Positions 59,470 to 64,000 of a DNA stretch of 64,000 nucleotides are shown one piece after another. The stretch is from Malus domestica (taxonomy: Eukaryota > Streptophyta > Magnoliopsida > Rosales > Rosaceae): the NCBI RefSeq assembly GCF_042453785.1, contig NC_091665.1, forward strand, positions 25,573,501 through 25,637,500, written 5' to 3'. The translations under genes were made by a program, and so were the position numbers. How positions within the stretch are numbered: position 1 is the stretch's first letter; the number at the start of each line of letters is the position of its first letter. The notes under the pieces were generated by a model. The model was not told the DNA's origin, searched no databases, and was given only the letters and a program-made list of their open reading frames with translations.

Positions 59470-59907
59470 TCTGTACTATGGATCGAACTTGGTTCAAACT
59501 TCTTTAACGTTAATTTTTTGGGTTTCGCTTATTCTGTTGTTGTTGCATTCAAGAATTATAATGTTGGAGGGAGTTTGAGGCTTGGATGTAAAATCAATTT
59601 CAAAGGCTACTGTGATAATCGTATGTATCATCGGACTTGCATGATTGCCGAATATGGAGAAATCAATGAGTGCAAGTTAAATACGCCTCATGTTTTCATC
59701 TGGTTTTGTACCTTTGACCATGTAAAGAAAGGAAGCTACAATGGCGTCACCGAGGCCATATTTGACTTCTACCCAATGACAGATGATCTTCCTGATGGCA
59801 GAGCCGTTGATTGTTACAAGATAAAGGTGACAAAGTGTGGGGTCTTCCCAATGTATGCCCCAGTTGATTCGATATTGGCATCGAGGACGAATCATTTCCG
59901 TATTTAG
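59470..59907 (+). pseudogene. TNL-3 remnant, piece 4 (C-JID domain)
   Basis: It resumes mid-exon with SVLWIELGSNFFNVNFLGFA and runs to a stop at 59905-59907 after YAPVDSILASRTNHFRI. It aligns throughout with the last exon of TNL-1 and TNL-2 (post-LRR C-JID-type domain) and is open. The first third of that exon, the preceding intron and the end of the LRR exon are missing at the transposon array, so the locus cannot encode a receptor. The family 3' flank follows. Confidence 0.88.
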
Positions 59908-60600
59908 TGGATCTCATGTTTAACAGGAGGGCAGCCAGACCTGATCTAAGTCTGTGAATTATTTTTTAATTTACATGCTGTTTCTTTATTTGTGCAATTG
60001 AGATATACAAGTCAACTACTGCAATTGCTAAACTAAGTTTTCATCTAGTCTCTGCTCTCCAGTCAACTGCTATCACATCTCTTACTAGCTATTGCTTTGA
60101 GAGTCCTAAGGAGGGAAATCCGTCCTTCGTCTTTGTCTATTCGGTCTGAACAGATCTATTCTAGTTCTTTAAGAAGACTAGCTTGGATCTGAAATTCTCA
60201 CACCAGTTGGCACTTTATGTTGCTCGTCCTCAATCCATATAACCACTGTCTTTGTAAATTTAGTCTACAAAACATCCCTGGCCTCAATCCATATAACCAC
60301 TGTCTTTGGAAGGGTTTTTTTTTTTTTTTTTAATTAGAGATATGTTAGGATTACATGTACGTAAGCTTTTGAAAAAAAGAAAAAAACAAAATTTGGTTGT
60401 GTGAAATTACATTTCTGCCTATATTAGTTATTCATGTTCCTTTTTTAATTAAAGGATTAAACTGGTAATTTCATAGAATTTTAGTTGATAATGAGTGTTT
60501 TATTAATATATAGTTTAGATATTTGTCAATATCATAATATTTTATTGATTTTGTAATAAGTACCCTAAATTTAACCCACATACTATAATAGTAATAAAGA
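59908..60600. other. 3' flank of TNL-3 and intergenic DNA
   Basis: It contains the shared TNL 3' UTR block (CATGCTGTTTCTTTATTTGT), a ~20-base direct repeat with CAATCCATATAACCACTGTC (about 60230 and 60285), and a T run. No other feature is supported. Confidence 0.5.
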
Positions 60601-61355
60601 TTAAGTACCTAAAACCCTCTAATCTTTTAGTGTCAATCCAAATTGGTCTCAACATTTTTAAATATTCTAAACAAGTACCCAACATATTAAAAATGTCACA
60701 TTTGTTAATTTTTCAAACTTAGATTATATTCAAAACCCATCAACTCGGTTATCAAAGACAATATTAACATTAGTTGTCTCAAAATCCAAGTTTCAAATAT
60801 AGATGATATAATATGAAATATGATGATCAAACATGTATTGAATTGAATAAAAAATGGACCAAAATTGAATTTAAATCAGAAGGACAATCACTTAACAAAA
60901 AAGAGGGTTAACAATTTAGATAAGGTTTCAATGAGTTTGTTTTTGTTTACGTGATTTCCTCATTCACCGATTTTCAACTTGTAAAGCTTCTATTTCTTTG
61001 TGGGTAGTGAAGATGGTGATGGCCACATCATGTAATCCATACCATTTTATCAATCTCCATGACCTTATTCTCAATGTTAGCGGCTTGAGTTGTAGGGTGG
61101 AGTTGGTGGTTTTGCGTTGGGTTTGGAGGTGATGGCATGATGGTGGTGGTGATGACCGTTAGTTGGTAGAGGCTAAGCTTCCATGACCTTCCATTGATTT
61201 GAGAGACAAGGCAATCCTAGCTAATTTAATAAATGTTTAACTAGGGCTTAATAAATGTGAAATTTTTAATAGGTTGAGTACTGATTTGGAATGTTCAAAA
61301 AGGTAGAGACCAATTTAAAATGACACTAAAAGGTTGAGAAGTTTTAGGTACTTAA
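60601..61355. mobile_element. TIR element with ~110-bp inverted repeats
   Basis: The left arm (60601-60715: TTAAGTACCTAAAACC, then TCTTTTAGTGTCA) is the inverted match of the right arm (about 61240-61355, ending GGTACTTAA). Imperfect pairing extends over about 110 bases. The ~520-base middle has no recognised gene. Long inverted repeats suggest a Mutator-like non-autonomous element, but the target duplication is obscured by AT repeats. Confidence 0.7.
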
Positions 61356-61979
61356 TAATAATAATAATAGGGGTTAGGTTGATCTTTGAATTTTCGGCAC
61401 TATTGACTTACTATTGAGGTTCTAGAATTGGACGAATTTTTGTAAAAATGATCCTTGAATCACGCAAATTTGTGGAGAGAAGTCAAATACGTGACTAATT
61501 AGTGCTTATACATTATGTCAGAATTTACTGATTTAGAGTGAAAATCTATATGTATAACTTTATAAATCTATTGTTTGTAATGTTGGTGATGGTGATGGAG
61601 TCTGCAACGTCGTTCTCAAGTGCGCATCGGGAGTTTCGCAACATGTCACAACTCTTTTCAGCATCAGTCGTAAGACACGACACGGGCCACGTGATATGGT
61701 CAACTGCAGCCACCCGGTGCCAAAAGTCTTTAGTTTGAATGCTTAAAAGTGCATTCCACGAAGTGTTTGGGTAATTTCCTTCCTACTTTAATTTTTATTT
61801 GTACATATCTGGTGCAATCCAATTGGTGTCATTCATCTTACTCGCTTGTTATAAAGAAAAGAGAGATGGAGTTCATTGGGTTCTTTCAAGTTCTCATCGT
61901 CGTCACTTCCATCGGTACTCTGTTGTACACGTGCTTCAGATCATTAACATTTTCTTGTTGGTCTTTTTTGATAGGATGC
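61356..61979. other. Intergenic, no gene seen
   Basis: It starts with an AAT microsatellite (61355-61370). No supported gene lies before the LTR at 61980. Confidence 0.5.
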
Positions 61980-62215
61980 TGTTAGTAATTGTTGGTTGTT
62001 AGTGCTAAGTATCATATCTGTTAGTAATTGTTGATTGTTAGTGCCAATAATAATTGGTTGGTTAGAGATAAGATTTGGGAAATATCTTGTAACTGCCTTA
62101 GCTTGCAGTTCGGTATAAATACTGAACACTTGTGCAAATGCAGGGCATATCTTGTAAAAGAAGTTGTTGAATGATACTGAGAGGAATATTACTGTACAAG
62201 TGTAAGGTTAGAACA
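61980..62215 (+). repeat. 5' LTR of a gag-bearing retrotransposon, upstream of TNL-4
   Basis: 236 bases from TGTTAGTAATTG to TTAGAACA. It contains an internal repeat of TGTTAGTAATTGTTG(G/A)TTG and a TATA box at 62114. A primer-binding site follows at 62229-62239. The downstream partner LTR is not in the window. Confidence 0.75.
62114..62121 (+). promoter_or_regulatory. TATA box in the LTR
   Basis: TATAAATA lies 157 bases upstream of the chimeric start codon at 62271, in the usual LTR promoter position. It could drive TNL-4 transcription. Confidence 0.55.
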
Positions 62216-62228
62216 ATGGGTTGTATTA

Positions 62229-62239
62229 TTGGTATCAGC
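62229..62239 (+). other. Primer-binding site (tRNA-iMet type)
   Basis: TTGGTATCAG, just after the LTR, matches the TGGTATCAGAGC complement of initiator tRNA-Met used by many plant LTR retrotransposons. Confidence 0.7.
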
Positions 62240-62270
62240 CAGTAACAAACCTCCACGTTTTCCTTCTTGT

Positions 62271-64000
62271 ATGACGAGAGCAACGACGCGTGCCAAAACC
62301 ATGGATACACGATTAGCAGCTCTTGAAGGTTCGGTTCAGGAAATCCAATCTTCCGTCGCAACGATCGGGTCGACAATGCAGAATCTGTCCGCTGTAATCG
62401 CATCAATGGAGTCTCGATTGGAGTTTCATTTTTCAGGCGCTGATCGTCCTCATCGTGCTCATGCTGACCATGGTGATTCTGCAAATCAAATGGGTGGGTC
62501 GGAAGAAACCTTGTCTGATCCAATTGCTCATATGGGTCGGCGTTTTCCCCGTCAAGATTCGTCGGGCGATGATGATATCCCAGCCCCTCGAGAAAAGTAT
62601 GATGATGATGATGATTGTATCCCAGCCCCTTTAGAAAAGTATGATGTGTTTATTAGTTTCAGAGGTGAGGACACCCGCAATACTTTTACTAGCCATCTTC
62701 ACGCTGCCTTACTCCGGAAGAAAATTGAAACCTACATAGATTACAGACTTGTGAGAGGGGGTGAAATTGCACCTGCCCTTCTAGAAGCAATCGAGAAATC
62801 TACGCTTTCGTTGGTCATTTTCTCACAAAACTATGCATCTTCCACCTGGTGCTTGGATGAACTTGCACATATACTACACTGCAGGGAAAAATATGGCCAG
62901 TTGGTTATTCCCATTTTTTACGGCACCGGTCCATCAACGGTACGAAAACAAAAGGGGAGTTATGAAGTTGCATTTGCTCAACATGAAAAACGTTTCAAGG
63001 GCGCTATCGGCAAGGTGAACGTGTGGAGGGCTGCTTTGACGACTGCAGCTAATCTATCTGGCTTCTCAAACGAAACAGGGTAACTAATTCTATAACTTGT
63101 AGTGTTTGTTCAAAAAACAAAAAAAAAATTCTATAACTTGTAGTGAATTCTACTCATGAAAATTTAACGCATGCAGGATTAATTAATGAATGCCTGTAAC
63201 TAATTATTAGTTGTCCGTCATATATTTGCCAGGACGGAGGCCGATTTAGTTACGGAAGTTGTAAACGAAATTTGGAGCCAGCTGAATAGAAAATCGTCAA
63301 GTGTTTTAAAGGGCCTTGTTGGAATGGAAAGATGCATTCATGAAATTGAGTCATCATTATGCATTGATTCACTTGATGTATACACTGTAGGTATTTGGGG
63401 CATGGGTGGCATTGGCAAGACCACCCTTGCTGATGCTGTGTTTCATCGACTCTCTTCTAAATTTGAAGCTTCTTGTTTTCTTGAAAATGTGAGGGAGAAA
63501 TCGGCAAAAGATGGACTAGTTCACCTGCGAAACACACTTCTTAGTGAGATATTGAAGGAAAATGATCTAAACATCGGCACTCCAACTATAGGATCAGATC
63601 TTGTTAGAAAGAGGATGGGAGGTACGAAGGTCCTCATTGTTCTTGATGATGTAAGTGATTCAAAGCAATTAAATTTTCTAGCTGGAGATCCTGCTCTGTT
63701 TGGCCCCGGAAGTAGAGTAATTATAACAACTAGAGATAAGAGCCTACTTCAGAAAAGTGTTGAACATAAGATATACGAGGTTCAGGAATTAAATTCTGAT
63801 GAAGCTTTTCAACTCTTTCATTTGAGTGCTTTTGGAAATAACATTTCTAGAGTCGACTGTGCAGAGTTGTCTAAACTTGTGGTAGATTATTGTGGAGGGA
63901 TTCCATTAGCTCTTCAAATTTTGGGTTCCTCATTCCTTCAATGTGAGAGTAAAGAAGATTGGCTGGATGAATGGAAAGAATTTCCAGGAGAAAAGATCTG
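62271..64000 (+). CDS. TNL-4: retrotransposon gag-TIR-NBS-LRR fusion, 3' cut by window
   Basis: Exon 1 (62271-63079) is one open frame. Residues 1 to about 100 (MTRATTRAKTMDTRLAALEG, then a heptad-like coil with SVQEIQSSVATIG) look like the N-terminus of a gypsy-type gag. There follow two copies of an IPAPREKYD/IPAPLEKYD linker with a run of Asp, then a complete TIR domain from about residue 124 with FISFRGEDTR and WCLDEL (Glu197). Exon 2 starts at 63233 after CAG and is open to 64000, with GMGGIGKTT, LIVLDDVSD, GSRVIITTRD and GGIPLALQ. Splice sites match TNL-1. The stretch before the ATG contains the retrotransposon LTR and primer site. The LRR part is outside the window, so integrity of the whole gene is unknown. 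Confidence 0.85.

Noticed and set aside
62229..62270. Extension of TNL-4 to 62229
   Set aside because: The codon there is TTG within the primer-binding site; the first ATG in frame is 62271.

Overview
This is plant nuclear DNA: introns with GT-AG borders, AT-rich intergenic DNA, several retrotransposon and DNA-transposon families, and TIR-NBS-LRR (TNL) resistance genes. The transposon and SINE signatures, the TNL architecture and the HCF244 gene are most consistent with a woody Rosaceae genome of the apple/pear type. That assignment is inference from recognised families, not from a database search.

Layout. 1-3095 holds eight copies of a ~347-bp tandem repeat, next to what looks like a DNA-transposon end. 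3098-5363 is a minus-strand Copia-derived element with paired LTRs. 6794-10858 is a nest in which a 2.3-kb solo LTR, flanked by ATTCC target duplications, splits a decayed PIF/Harbinger transposase. 10859-17300 is intergenic, with a 1-kb TTA-flanked inverted-repeat element and SINE-like pieces. 17307-20099 (minus) is the one clear housekeeping gene, the eight-exon chloroplast photosystem II assembly factor HCF244. 20300-23983 is repeats and intergenic DNA. 23984-27469 is an LTR element with near-identical LTRs; it has no recognisable pol but carries intronless host-derived coding segments, one of them BAG-chaperone-like.

27905-64000 is a TNL cluster, all on the plus strand. TNL-1 (29402-34235) appears intact: five exons, 1480 residues, TIR, NB-ARC, an array of 18 near-identical 23-residue LRRs, and a C-terminal post-LRR (C-JID-type) domain. 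TNL-2 (39172-43229) is a pseudogene that lost the front of its TIR exon to a Copia fragment and has several frameshifts and stops. TNL-3 survives as four pieces (43230-59907) separated by a gypsy-type LTR piece, an 837-bp hAT element with a perfect 8-bp target duplication, and ~14 kb of stacked Helitrons. The Helitrons carry captured exons of cytochrome c oxidase subunit 5b and of an HMG-box protein. TNL-4 (62271 to the window end) has its TIR domain fused in frame behind an LTR, primer-binding site and gag N-terminus of a retrotransposon.

Functionally, the window pairs one conserved photosynthesis gene with a fast-changing immune-receptor cluster. The receptors are altered by LRR-unit expansion, unequal exchange and transposon insertion. 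The most notable candidate novelty is the LTR-gag-TIR-NBS chimera at the right edge.
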